From NCBI RefSeq assembly GCF_020085105.1, contig NC_058046.1, positions 2,015,175 to 2,079,174 of the forward strand: 64,000 nt of DNA, in the 5' to 3' direction. Position 1 is the first letter of the stretch. The number at the start of each line of letters is the position of its first letter. The translations under genes were made by a program, and so were the position numbers. This document shows positions 47,401 to 59,594 of the stretch, piece by piece. The notes beneath the pieces were generated by a model that was not told the DNA's origin, ran no database searches, and saw only the letters and a program-made list of their open reading frames with translations. Source of the stretch: Siniperca chuatsi (taxonomy: Eukaryota; Chordata; Actinopteri; Centrarchiformes; Sinipercidae).

Positions 47401-47773
47401 GTTGGATCTCGTCTCACTATCAAAAAGAAGCTGACTGTAACATGTTCATGCTAGCATTAGCACATTGCACTAGCTAAATGTTCTAGTAGTGTGTCAATAT
47501 TTACACTTCTCTCAAACTGTCAAGTAGTGAAAGTTAGCATTACATGTTTGGTTATTTATTTATTCTTTGATATATTTCCTGATCAAAATCACAACTTTCC
47601 CGATATAAGACAATTCAAACTCAAACTAAAGTATTGGGAAAAAAAGTATCACTCAGGTTTTTGTTTTCCAATGATACCCAGCCCTAATTAGCATGTTACC
47701 GTGTTAAAATTAACATGTTGCTAGCATGCTCTTGTTTTATTACAATTCACTCCTTTACTTTTCTTTAATGATC

Positions 47774-47779
47774 TTTATT
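47774..47779 (-). terminator. Poly(A) signal of the RNF214-like gene
   Basis: AATAAA on the minus strand lies 118-123 bases beyond the stop codon at 47897-47899, a normal distance for a short 3' untranslated region. Confidence 0.6.
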
Positions 47780-47896
47780 GTAGGTTGTATTTTACAAAAA
47801 ACATCGGTGGTAAACAGAACCTGAACATATAAAAGTCATTTTTGGAATGTCGCTGATTAGAGTCATGGTTGAAGTTTCACCACCTGGTGTTCTCCG

Positions 47897-50800
47897 TCAC
47901 TTCCCCGGGCAGAAGGGACAGGAGTTGTTCTTGCTGGACTGCAGCCACACTCTGATGCAGTCTTTGTGGATGGTGTGGGAGCAGCTCAGTGGGTGGCGGC
48001 TCTCTGGATCCACGTGGTTCTGGCACATCAGGCAGAGTTTACGGGCCCCGACAGCCTGACCTCCACCTGCTGCTGCTCTCTGCGAGGGAGGTGCGGGCCT
48101 CTGGATGGGGCCCGGGGGTGTGGGCCGGCTGATGGGCCCCGGGGCCACCCTCTCGTTCTGTACCAGCTTGAAGCCGACCTGCTCGATGACCTCCTCCATG
48201 GACATGCCAGCCAGCGTACCGCGGGAGCTCTTCACCTGCTGGAGCAGCGACGTCAGCTGAGCCCTGTTGCACTGTGGGAACCGAGCCCCGAGCTTCTCCA
48301 GGACCTTGTCTAGTTTGCCGGTGGGGGCGGCGGTGGCAGCGACAGCAGTGGCAGGGGGAGGCGGGGAAGGACCTACAGGGTGGACGGGCTGAACAGGAGG
48401 GGACGGAGAGAGACTGAGAGGGGGAGTCATCACCCTCATTGGAGCTTGGATGTGGGGCTGTAACTGGTGTGGAGGTTGGTGTTGGGGTGGGAGGGGGGGT
48501 TGGAACTGGTGTTGGAGTGGTGGGTGGTGGTAGCGGTGACGGTACTGGGGATTGTGAGGAGGCGGGTACTGTTGCTGGTAATAGTGCGGGTGTCTCTGGG
48601 GAGGGAGGGGTCGGTTCACTGGGTTTGGAGGAGGAGGGGGCATGAACTGAGGGCCGACCAGCGGCTGCATCACCTGACTGAATCTCAGGTCAGCCTGTGG
48701 GAGAAAAGAAGTGTCGCTAAAGTTAAATAAGAGAAACCCCTTGAACCCTGATATACCGTTAAAAAAGCTTCAACATTATACAAGAAATATTTTGATAATC
48801 AATTAATTGTTCAAGTCATTTTTAAAGCAAACATTCTCTGGTTCCAGCGTCTAAAATGTGAAGATTTGCTGCTTCTCTCTTTTTTAAATCTGTTGTAAAT
48901 GTGTTAAATCTGATGTGTATCTTTAGACTGTTTTCCAGAAAAGCCACAAAAGAAAACGTGATTTAATGCACATTTCCATCCACTGCTGTATGCAAATATT
49001 AGTAGTTTAGCGCATCGAGATAAACCGCGGGTGGAGTTAATTCTCCAGTCGGCGCCATTAAACCACTGCAGAAGAAGACATAACGAGATGATGTCATTAA
49101 AAGAGCTCCAGTCAAAGCTCAAACATTGGGAAACCATGTGGGAAACATGGCATTTTTGTTAGTTTCATGTATTAATGTGAAGAAGGTTACGGCCTCCTCA
49201 TCGCTCCACACACATCTGAGGTTTTCAGCTCTTCACTTGAAGCGTCGGTGGAGTTTCAGTCACGTTTCAGTCACGTCAGTAAGTCTGTTTCCATTTGGTT
49301 TTATTCACACATCAACTTTTACACCTCAGACAAGGCGAAAATCATTTTTGCGATATTTAGACATGTTTTTAAAATTTCCGGTGAATGCAAACACACTTGG
49401 TGCCGCGTTGGGCTCTGGGAGCGTTTTTCAGTATTATCTCACACTGCCTTAAATATTATATTGTGATATTGATATGTATTGTGATACAGTCTTTATATTT
49501 TATGTTTATGATAACCAGACAGTCTGTTTTGGCTAAGTGTAGTGAATTAAGTACCTGAAAAATAAAGGCACTGCATACACAGATGCAAAAATCCAGTAAT
49601 TTATTTAATGTTGCTATAAAACAGTCCTGCTCACTGATTTGCACACAATGGTCTAATATGCCCTCGTAGTTCCTTGTTGTTCTTATGGAGGTTTAATGAA
49701 CATATTACGAGTCACTTTGAACAAACGCGTCTGCCACATTAATGTAACAATCAGAGATATTGAAGAGAAAGCTACCTCAGTATAAACAATACGGCAAAAT
49801 CAACATATACGCCAACCCTGTGTACAACACTGTTACATAATATAGTATATCTGTATCTGCTCACTCCAGTGATTCAGTAAAGTGGTCTTACCGTGGGGAC
49901 GTGCGGCAGAGACGGCACGTTGATCCTGGGGAGGGACTCTAACTCTCGACCCTGCTGGAGCTGCTGCAGGACCTCCTGGAAACGGCTCTGGAGCTCGGCC
50001 TGGTTCCTCCGGACCGCGCCTTCCTTTTTCTCCCACTTCTGCCTCTCAAAAGGGTACTGCTGCGGAAACTCCACCCTGAGAGCGTTCAGGTACTGTCCCA
50101 CCTGGGACAGGTAACCACAAGATCAACGTCAGAGCGGCTGCAGGGCTTCATGCTCCATGTCTGGCTTTTCTGGACAGTTATTCGTGTCTATCATTGGCTT
50201 TATATCACATGATTTTGGCATAAAAACAAAATTTACAGTCAGTGAATATCAGATCAGAGCTTTTACTGTTGATCACAACGTTCTGATGTCTACTTCTCTC
50301 AGCCAGGCCTCGATGCGAGCCATGGCGACGTCTCTCTGCTTTTCCACGGCAGCGATCTCATCCTGTAAGGTCAGCAGCTCGGCCTCCTGCGCCTCCTTCC
50401 TCACTCGCTCCATCTCCTGCCTCAGCTCGTCCAGCTCCTCCTGCCACCTCCTCTGCTCCTCGCTCTGCTCCTCTGTGAGAGCCGTCAGCTTCCTCTCGTT
50501 CTCCTCCAGCTCCTTGGCCAGCCTGGAGAGAGGAGGGAAGACGAAGGAGAGTGGGAGTTCTCATGTTTCTCAGTTCTAACCATCTAAGTGTTTGAACATG
50601 TATTGTTGTTTTTAGATTTTACAGAATTATCTTTCTGTAATTGTCCTCTCTTTTAGTGTAAAGTGCATTGAGACACTGCGATTTTACACTCCTAATTAAC
50701 TTATTTACTCACTAATAGAGTTGCATCGATTAGGCAATTAATCAATCATTTGCCCAACAGCTATTTTGATAACTGACTAATCGTTTTGAGTCATTTGTTT

Positions 50801-51583
50801 AAAGAATAAATGCCCAAATTCTCTGGTTCCAGCTTCTCAAATGTGAATATGTTCTGGTTTCCTTCGTCTTCTATGATAGTCAACTGAATATCTTTGACTG
50901 TCCTCGGTTTCCATCACCCGTCTTTATTTCTCACTACAGTTTGGTATTTTTGGCTTGTAAAAGTTTAAAGCCTGTCACGCCGTTCTCCTGCTTTGCTCTG
51001 TGTATAATAACACAGCGAAAAGACAAAAAAATAGCAGAGATTCGACTCGAAGACACAGCGGTCTGCGCTGACCCTCACGGACATGGGCAGATGATGAAAT
51101 TTACATCGCGTGGACTCTTGTATCTCTAATGTATTCAAGGGGCTCAATAATTATTGGCACTTCTGGGAGGCTTTTATTGTGAAGCAGCTGCAGGTACATG
51201 AAGTACACGGTGGTGTTGGGTAAAAGTCCCCTGTGGCTGACTTGTTGCTCGATGTAGAAAAGAGTTCCAAAAGTTACACATGAATAGGCCTCGTCAAAAG
51301 ATATCACTCAAAACAAATGCCACCGTCCCTCGTCATTTCATTTATTTTCACTTTGTTCTTGGTTTTTACCTGTTCCTCTCCTCCTCCGCTCTGTTCTTCT
51401 CTGAGGTAATTTCCTGTTTCTTGGCTAAGAAGTTCTTCCTGGTGGCCTTGGAGTTGTTCAGTTGCAGTTTAACTCGCAGAGACTCCAGTTTGTCCAGAAG
51501 AGCCTGAAAACACAGTCACAGTCTGATGGCACTTGTGTTATTGTGTCCTGTTTGTGACCACAGCACCAGACAGTACCTTTAGA

Positions 51584-51616
<33 letters not shown>

Positions 51617-53060
51617 TCACCTGGTGCTGGCGGGTGGCCTCCTCCTTCTTCTTCTGCAGTTGTTGTTTGTGTTTCTCGTGTGACGCCTCCTCCTCGTCCT
51701 GCTTCCTTATCAGACTGTCGTACTGCTCCGTCAGGCTGGAGCTGTACTCCAACATGGCCGCCACCTGACTCTCCCAGTCCGGCTCCGTGTTGACGCCCAA
51801 CTCTTTTGTCGTGCTGTCCGTCTGCACAGCCTGCACCTTCTGCAGCAGGTCTAGCAAAGGAAACAAGCAGGGGACAAAACCAGTAAACAAGAGTGGAAAA
51901 TGGGGGAAAATGGCTCAAAAGAGTGTGAAAACTGTCAGTAAACAAAGAGGTTATGATCGGTAAACAAGGGGGAACAACAACTGACTAAATAAGATAACAT
52001 TACAATGATTTCAAGTCTGCATGGATTCTTCTTCAGAGGAACAGCCACCGAGGCTCATGGGTATTTAGAGACAAGAACAGCATGCATCACATAGTTTAAG
52101 TGGCGAGATCAGCTTGCCCTCTCCATCCTCTGTATGGAGAGTGTGAGCTTTCATCTCTATCAAACTGTTAAATGCTCAGGACGAGTCAGCTGATCCCTCT
52201 CTTATAAAATTGGTGCGGCAGATGTTTTAACCACTGACGTTTGGGTGGGATAACGTCACTCAGTGTACTTTATTTTTAATTTTTATGTGAGCTTGCCTTG
52301 CATGGTGAGTTTTGGCATATTTTTATTACATGTTTTATGTATTTCTTCTGTTTAAGTCCTTGTGTGTTCTGGCCACCAGTTTCCCCTTCAGACAAAAAGG
52401 TTAAAGCTGAAAGGCTATATGATATTATTATATTATTATTAATGCATTAACATTTAAGCAGCAATGTCTTATTGCAGCTGGTTAAAGTGGAGCTAACTTT
52501 ATAATACTATATACACACACTACTATTTTCCCCTCTGAAATGTAAAGAGGGATTTATAAAGCAGCATAAATGGAAATACTCGAAGTACAAGTACCTAAAA
52601 GTTTAACTTAAGTACAGTAACTAACTTCAGCAAATGTGTAAAAGCAGCATCATAACCTGTAAAGTATATAAAACACCAAAATCAAGAAAGCATATTTGGT
52701 GACTGATTTAACTGCTGTCAGTATCTTGTGCCCTGTTTTCACGCCACAGCAGGAGCATCGTGACCGCGAGCTGGTAAAAATCTGCCGGACTTCCTGTTTA
52801 ATTCCGGGAAATCTGGAAACGGTCTGGGTCTAACTTAACGTTGCTTCTCAGGTTGTGTCTCTGCTATTTACCTTTAATGACAAGAAAGTAGTTCAACTAA
52901 ATAATGAAAGTTAGATAAAGAGTGACATGACGTTACCTTCCACTGTCATGTTTGCTAACGCTAGCTCCAGGTCCTCCTCTTCCTCCTGGGTTAGCTGCTG
53001 GACTTCGTACTCTTCCTCTGAGACCATGCTAACGTTAGCTGTCTCCCCGCTAGCGTCCAT
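47897..53060 (-). CDS. rnf214: RING finger protein 214 (probable E3 ubiquitin ligase)
   Basis: Minus-strand exons are 53060-52937, 51850-51621, 51503-51370, 50522-50294, 50101-49892 and 48694-47897, with matching phases (574 codons plus stop). The N-terminus is acidic ([19 protein letters not shown]) and followed by QAVQTDS and GVNTEPDWE, which match the human AVQTD/EVNTD segment. Residues about 80-300 are a long coiled coil, followed by a Pro/His/Gln-rich stretch. The region [29 protein letters not shown] and a C-terminal RING-H2 (about 530-572: [18 protein letters not shown], all eight ligands present) are diagnostic. Human RNF214 has 703 residues; the fish form lacks most of the long acidic N-terminal part. 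RING-H2 proteins of this kind act as ubiquitin ligases; substrates are not deducible. The donor after 50294 (GAA|GTAGAC) is weak. The ATG at 53060 has a good context (AGCATGG). Confidence 0.88.
48775..48900. mobile_element. Fragments of 'TCTCTGGTTCCAGC' fish repeat
   Basis: TAATCAATTAATTG, TTCTCTGGTTCCAGCGTCT and AAATGTGAAGATTTGCTG match a very common teleost repeat. A second copy lies at 50725-50910 in another rnf214 intron, and inverted or partial relatives are at 4230-4430 and 21330-21530. Confidence 0.6.
50725..50910. mobile_element. 'GTTGCATCGATTAG' fish repeat in rnf214 intron
   Basis: It runs from AGTTGCATCGATTAGG through TCTCTGGTTCCAGCTTCTC to ACTGAATATCTTTGACTG, the usual order of this abundant non-coding element. 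Confidence 0.6.
52410..52640. mobile_element. Partial hAT-like MITE in rnf214 intron 1
   Basis: AAATGGAAATACTCGAAGTA, CAAGTACCTAAAAGTTTAAC and GTACAGTAACTAAC are the 3' half of the 'CAGTGGTGG' family. Confidence 0.55.
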
Positions 53061-53277
53061 GCTAACAGAACTACAGAACTGAAACTTAAAAGATAAACCC
53101 TGCTTGGTTAGATTTTCTGGCTCCGACCAGAGCCGATATAAACACAGCGACAGCGGTAACTCTCTCAGCACCAAAAACGCTCTTTAAAATAACATTTTAG
53201 CTATGTTAGCTGCTGTTAAACTCCAGTTTACAGTTAGCGCCACTGCACGCAAATTCCAAAAATTCGGTGATCCGGGT

Positions 53278-53900
53278 ATTTCTTCTTCTTCTTCTTGATG
53301 TTTTATGGCGGTTGGCAAACAACGTTACGGTGCATTACCGCCACCAACTGGACTGGAGTGGATCGGGACTCTTAACTATACATTCACTAATTCTAATAAA
53401 CAAAAAGAAAATGAGAAAAAATAAAATTAAGAAAATAAAGTTATATTCTCTCTATCAAGTTCGTTCTCCTAAGGTGTTAAAACAAAAATAATTAACACTT
53501 CCCCCTAAAACTTATTTGTAAAAGATCACGTAAATCAAAGCTCAGCTTCACTCCTTTCAGGTTCAGTGTCAGTCCTCTTCTCTCAGCATCATATTTTGGA
53601 CAGCAAAGCATACCGAGTTTCTTCTTGATCACAAAATTCACTCCTTCCTGTATTATTTTAAATAGTGTTTAATCCTGTATGACCGAAGCGGAGCCTGGAT
53701 ATTATAGTTATATTATTATCATACCTACTTTTCTTTAAAGTTCCTTCCTGTTCTCTCTTCTTCTCCACTGCTTTCGCCATCTTTCTTTCAACTTATGCTT
53801 AGTTGTGGTCTTCATTTCCGTTTTTCCTAAAGGTTACTGTGATTAGTTTTTCATTTCCTTTGATTCCTATATGTGCTGGTAATGATCCGGCTATGCAAAA
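53278..53900. mobile_element. Dispersed fish repeat upstream of rnf214
   Basis: It begins (TTCTTC)n then TTTTATGGCGGTTGGCAA and GGTGCATTACCGCCACCAAC, which I recognise as the end of a widespread teleost retroposon. It continues with AGCATCATATTTTGGACAGC. The far end and the clade are uncertain. Confidence 0.45.
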
Positions 53901-54021
53901 TGTATCAAGAACCTTATTGAATGTTGCAGAACGTTAGCAGCTGTAGAATTAAACATAAAGTTCACAGTGGAACAGAAAAAGTATAAAGAATAGTAATAAA
54001 AAATAAACAGAGATTGTTTAG

Positions 54022-54325
54022 CAGTGGTGGACGAAGTATTCCAATCATTTAGCTACTTAAGTAAAAGTAGTGATACCACATAGAAATACTCAGTTACAAA
54101 TAAAAGTCCTGCATTCAAAGTAAAAGTATCAAAAGTAAAAGTATTCGTTCGTCAGATTGGGCTCCGTCAGTGTCATATCATTATATTACTGGACCGTTAT
54201 TATGGATGCATCAATATGTAAACTGTACGTTAATGTTAGTTAATCTATAACACAGCATCATGTCTTATATTGTGATCATCATCTGAAAACTAACCAGTAA
54301 CTAAAGCTGTCAAATAAAAAAGGGG
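54022..54325 (+). mobile_element. hAT-like MITE ('CAGTGGTGG' family), partial
   Basis: CAGTGGTGGACGAAGTATTC, CTACTTAAGTAAAAGTAGTG, TACTCAGTTACAAATAAAAG and AGTCCTGCATTCAAAGTAAA are close to the family consensus as I know it. The 3' end is lost. It lies between rnf214 and snx2. Confidence 0.7.
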
Positions 54326-55391
54326 AGTAAAAGTCTGAGCAGATAAAAACAAAACCAAAGTATTTAGAAAAATAAATGAAGCAACTAAAAATGAACTGTC
54401 CAGATGGTTTTTTGGGGAATAAAAAGTACGATATTAAGATTTACAAAATGACCATATTCAGAATTTACTTATGATTTATTTTTTTAACTTACGAATTTTA
54501 TCCAATTACACGGACAAAAGTTATTCAGCTTGGATATATGTTAATGGCATTGGCTTTATTTATTATTTAAAGTTTTACTTCCAATCATCTTTTCTTCTTC
54601 TTTTGTGTGCAACATGTTCGCTGGGGTGATGAACTATTTAAAAGGGGAAAAGATTCAAAGTTCATTAGTCCAAAAACCCCCCCAACGAAACTGCAGCCCA
54701 CTGAAAACTCTAAGTGATGGTCTACAAGAGTCCTCCGCACAGTGCCATGGATATAATGCTATATAATTAGGAAAAATACTAAATTGTTTGAACCTTTTAA
54801 TCATTTTATTTAATGTTTAGCCGATTTTTAAAATTTAATTGTTTTTACATAGTCTATCTTTTAATCATTTTATTCAGTGTATAAAATGTAATCGGTTTAG
54901 TCTATCTTTTAATTGTTTTATTTTATTTAGGTTTTATTATAAACATTTAAAGTAACTTCATTATTATTGTGTAAATTCTTTAAAAAAAACAACCTAAAAA
55001 CTAAAAACGGCCAAATTTGGAGATAGTGAGTAGTTTTTGAAAACAAAACAAAACAAAAAAAACCGTGTAATTTGTGTGAATTTGTAAAAAAGTAAACGCC
55101 TCCTAAGATCAGGGTTAAACCCGAAACAGGACACGTGTTCATGTTTTTCTTTATTAGACCTGGAAACGTTTCGGTACCAGGAAAGAGCGGCGGAGTGAGA
55201 CCTCTTCTCTTTGCCTCCTCTCTGGCTCCCGTCAGGACTCCAGTCAGTCACATGACAGCGCTGGGAAAACCTCCTGACTCCCCGCTCCTCCTCCTCCTCC
55301 TCCTCACTCTGTCAGTGTGTGTGTATATGTGTGTGTGTGTCTGTTAGTTAGCTAGCTGTTAGCTCTCATCAACCGCAGGAACGACGCGAAC

Positions 55392-55923
55392 ATGGCGGAC
55401 ACAGCCAGGGACCCTCCGCCGGAGCACACCAACTTCCATGAGCTGGAGGACGGGGAGGACCTGTTCCTGGAGCCGGCTGCCGCACAGGAGGTGAGGAGGA
55501 GGAGGAGGTGGAGGTGATGAAGGGAGGCCGAGGGGAGCTGAGGCAGGCAGGGCGTGATGCTTCCAGCTGACAACAGATGAAAACTTAAGAGGAGGGGGAG
55601 CGGGCAGGGAGGAGACCTTTCAGACCGTTAACGTTCATTTTTTTGAATGAGGTTTGGTGTAGAAGCTTCTTTCTGTTTTATTCAGCCCAGCATTCAGCAA
55701 AACCGCCGTTTAAACGCATACATGCAGTATGTAACAACACTAACGGTGGCCTTCAAAGCGACAGTCACGGGAGCCGAGGAGGGTCATGTTTGCGCAGAGA
55801 AAAACGCAGAATAGGTGTGTGTTGCTCGCCGTCAGGTGACAGTCACACAGGTGCTGGCGATGCATTCAGGGCAGACTGGAAAAATGGGAAAACCAGAACA
55901 GTTAAGCAGATTAAAGTCTCTCC

Positions 55924-56000
<77 letters not shown>

Positions 56001-57745
56001 GTATGCCTTTTTGTATATTTGAACTAATTAAAGACAGGTTGAAGTTTGGAAGTTGCAATAATAGTTTTTATAAGTCATGGTGGAAGCCACAGAAAAAGCA
56101 GATAATCCAGCGGGTAGTTGTGTCCTCACAGTGTTTTAACACAGTGTTATGATGACTCTCTCTCTCTCTCTCAAAGTTAAAAGTTAAAAAAATACTCAAA
56201 ACGACAAAAAGTGGCCAAATATCAAGAGCACATTTCAGTAAAATGCAACACAACAAACTGCAGCCGTACACATTCCCTTGGACTTGAATCCCTAACCTTT
56301 ATTACACAGTCTGAATAAAACTAAACAGCAAAGGCTTCACAAAGGTAGTTTCTTCTGCGGGGTTGTTGTGCTGGATTGGGCTTAGATTGGTGTCCGCGCC
56401 CTCGGTACAGCCCTTGGCTTTGTAAAACTATGTTTTGCATTGTTGGGGAGAGAATCGGTGCCACAAAAACTGCCCGTGTGATGAAAACTGTTCATTTTAT
56501 TGACTTTCTTTTGACAGAAAATCTCAGGAGCACGTTTCAGCTTTTCGGAAACCCTGTGTGAGGAAGATGCATTGACTCAAAATCAACTTTATTGGCCAAA
56601 AGAGCAGTGTACTGACCAGTTAGTTAAGCAGAACCAAGTCTCACTACTAATATATGCAGATGACAACCAGTTAGTTGTTCTTGTAGATCAGCACCCAAAG
56701 GATCAAAATGGGGTTTTCTGATCTGCTTCACAGTTAAAAGGAATTTAACAGTGGCCGTTATACGGAGGTGGGACGTGAACCACGGCTTCCTCTGTCTAAG
56801 TCACATGCTTGTGCTCGGGCATCGCTGCTGCTAGCATGAAGTTAATAGCACTGGTGTAACTTTTATTTTTTTATTTTTTGTGTCCTCAGTGCCTCCATCA
56901 AGCTCCCTAAAGCAGATGTTTAGGTGTGGATATTAGATAAGTGGTGGTTTACAAATGGTCGGTCGGAGGAGAGATACTGTCTGTACAGGGCATCTTTTGA
57001 AATTGCAAAAGTTCAGATATTTGATTGATTTAATACAGAGAAGCCGCGCTAACTGGTAAAAGGTTGACTTTTCTTTTGTGGTTGAAAAACATTTTCCCTA
57101 GAAGAGCGTCGTGTTTTTTTATCTGATGCAATGTGTTCTCCATAAATACAACACATGCACACGTTTAACTGCAGTCACGTTGACTTTGCGCTCCTGCTGG
57201 CTTGCGTTAGCTAACCGGGCTTGTTGGAGGACTGACGGAGGACCTAGAGCACTGCTGCAGTTTCTTCTGGAAATCTCAGCTTCTGCTTTTGAGTTTTAGT
57301 GGTTTAGAATTTTTAAAACTTGCGTTTATTTCTTCCGCCAACATTAACGCCTGAACCCACCACGACGCCCAGATGTTTACGTCTGGCCCGTGAGAGTAAC
57401 CCTCCAAACAGGAGTAAGCGGATACAGAAACATGAATGAATGAACAGTTTGGTTCAGAACAAGATATCTCAACCACAGTGTTTTGTTTGCAGTGTCAGCG
57501 CACTAAATTACAAGAGGAAACCTATACGTGTGGCTAGATATGTTAGTGAAAATGCTTTTTTTTTTTTTGCTTGTGATTTGGGTGAATTAACCCTTTAGGA
57601 GGAGGAGTGAGACCTCTGTCTCTGAAAATATCTCAGATTTAAAACAGTTTAAAACAGTTTTCTTATTTGGAAAAAAAAAAAAGTTCTTCAACTGTGTTGT
57701 AACTTCAGCTCAGAAACAAACCGGCGCCAGGCTGCAACACTTTCA

Positions 57746-57793
<48 letters not shown>

Positions 57794-57883
57794 CCTGTTT
57801 TTCTCTTTTCGTCATGTCAGCACTCTGGATTTCATTCCTGGTGATATTGTTTTCCTTGAGTGTCACAACAGCTCTCTTCAATG

Positions 57884-57949
<66 letters not shown>

Positions 57950-58517
57950 CAGTCATCCACTTCCCCTGTAAGGAACAGAATGAGGCTGGTGTGTTTTCAT
58001 GACCGACACGCTGCTTCACAAGGACCAATAAACAGATGAAGGATGTTGAACACACACACACACACACTCTCTTACAGTCTGAGCACTTTAAGGTGGACTG
58101 GGGTTAAGTGGAGTGTTTAATAACCTCTGACTCGTTAGCATTTAAGGTTTTAACAGTTACACTGCCGTTTGTCTGACCCGGACTCTGGCCTGAGTGGTCG
58201 GCTGGACTCTTGGTTAGACGTCACTGGTTTCTGTAGCTGTTCCCAGTTTACTTTATATGTGATTCAGACACTTTATTAATAGAGAATTGAGTGAAGTTGG
58301 GTCAGTAAGAGATTCGTAATGCTCAAAGTTTGATATTTAAAAGTGTCAACGGTTTATTAGTTTTCTCTTTGTTGAATCCAGATCAGATTTTAGAGGTTCG
58401 ACCTGCGTTCTGTCTGTTTTACTGAAACCAGGTGGACTGGATCTGACTTTTCCTATCAAATTCGTTTGTAGCTTCACAGTTTTCTTTAACTGTCTTAATT
58501 TTGGTTTTTGGAGTGTC

Positions 58518-58562
<45 letters not shown>

Positions 58563-58752
58563 AGTGTTTCCTCTGACCTCTTTGTGTGTTTGCTGAGTAA
58601 GGAGAGAGGAAGCTCCTCGTTATCATCACTCATTTCCTCTTCCTCCACACTCTCCTCCATCCTCTCCTCTTTCTATCCACTCAGCGAAAATCTTCCTCCG
58701 CTCCAGCTGTGAACGGGGCTGTGAGTTTGTCCGTTCAGATGTTTTTATGAAG

Positions 58753-58830
<78 letters not shown>

Positions 58831-59552
58831 AAGCTGACCAGAGAAACCTCCAAAGTTTCATTTCACAGGCTTCATCTAAAGTCCGATATTTAGCCCAAAA
58901 ACGGAGCCGGTTTGTACGTTTTACCTCATGCAGCGGTCTGTTTTGTCATGTCACGTTTTATCTTACTTGTGGATGTTAAATAATTTTCTTTATAAATGAT
59001 TACAAACTGGACAAAAAAGTATTTTCGTCGTTCACTTTTAACGGAAACTCGACTGACACTCAACAACTGGCCGTCGGTTACAAAACAGCTTTTTAACAGC
59101 GGCTTTTTGCTGCAAAAACATGCAGGACTTATACACTAGTTTTAAAAATGTATCATGGGGTGAATATTGTGTCGAAAACACGAGACAGATGCTGAACCTT
59201 TATCTTCAGGCTGTAAAGGTGTCAAATTTTGTAGTTATTAACAGGTGCTGGTGTTTCCTCATATTGATTGTAGATTGTCCTTCACAGTTTGGTGCAGAAA
59301 TGACTTCTGTGCTTAAAGAAAGACGTGACTAAAGTACAAGATACAGTGAATAAGATTATTTGGGGAAATTTCAAATGTTTTTTTGTTTTGTTTTTTTTTT
59401 TCTTCCAGGTTAAATTCCCAGGTGTGCAGCCAATGGCAACGCACGAAACACAGATGAGTTCGATGTAACGAGCTTCAGTCAGAGTGTTAGAGTGTTAGAA
59501 TTAGTTCTTTGAGGTTGTAACTCGTAATCAATGTTCAGAAAGCTCTCCAGTC

Positions 59553-59594
<42 letters not shown>

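Noticed and set aside
53061-53174. In-frame extension of rnf214 upstream of the ATG at 53060
   Set aside because: The extension begins with TTG, not ATG. The ATG at 53060 has a good initiation context and matches an acidic start like other members.
56630-56720. Reading LLIYADDNQLVVLVD, which resembles the YADD active site of a reverse transcriptase
   Set aside because: Only about 15 residues fit, with no other reverse-transcriptase motif near. It may be a LINE crumb or chance, too short to call.
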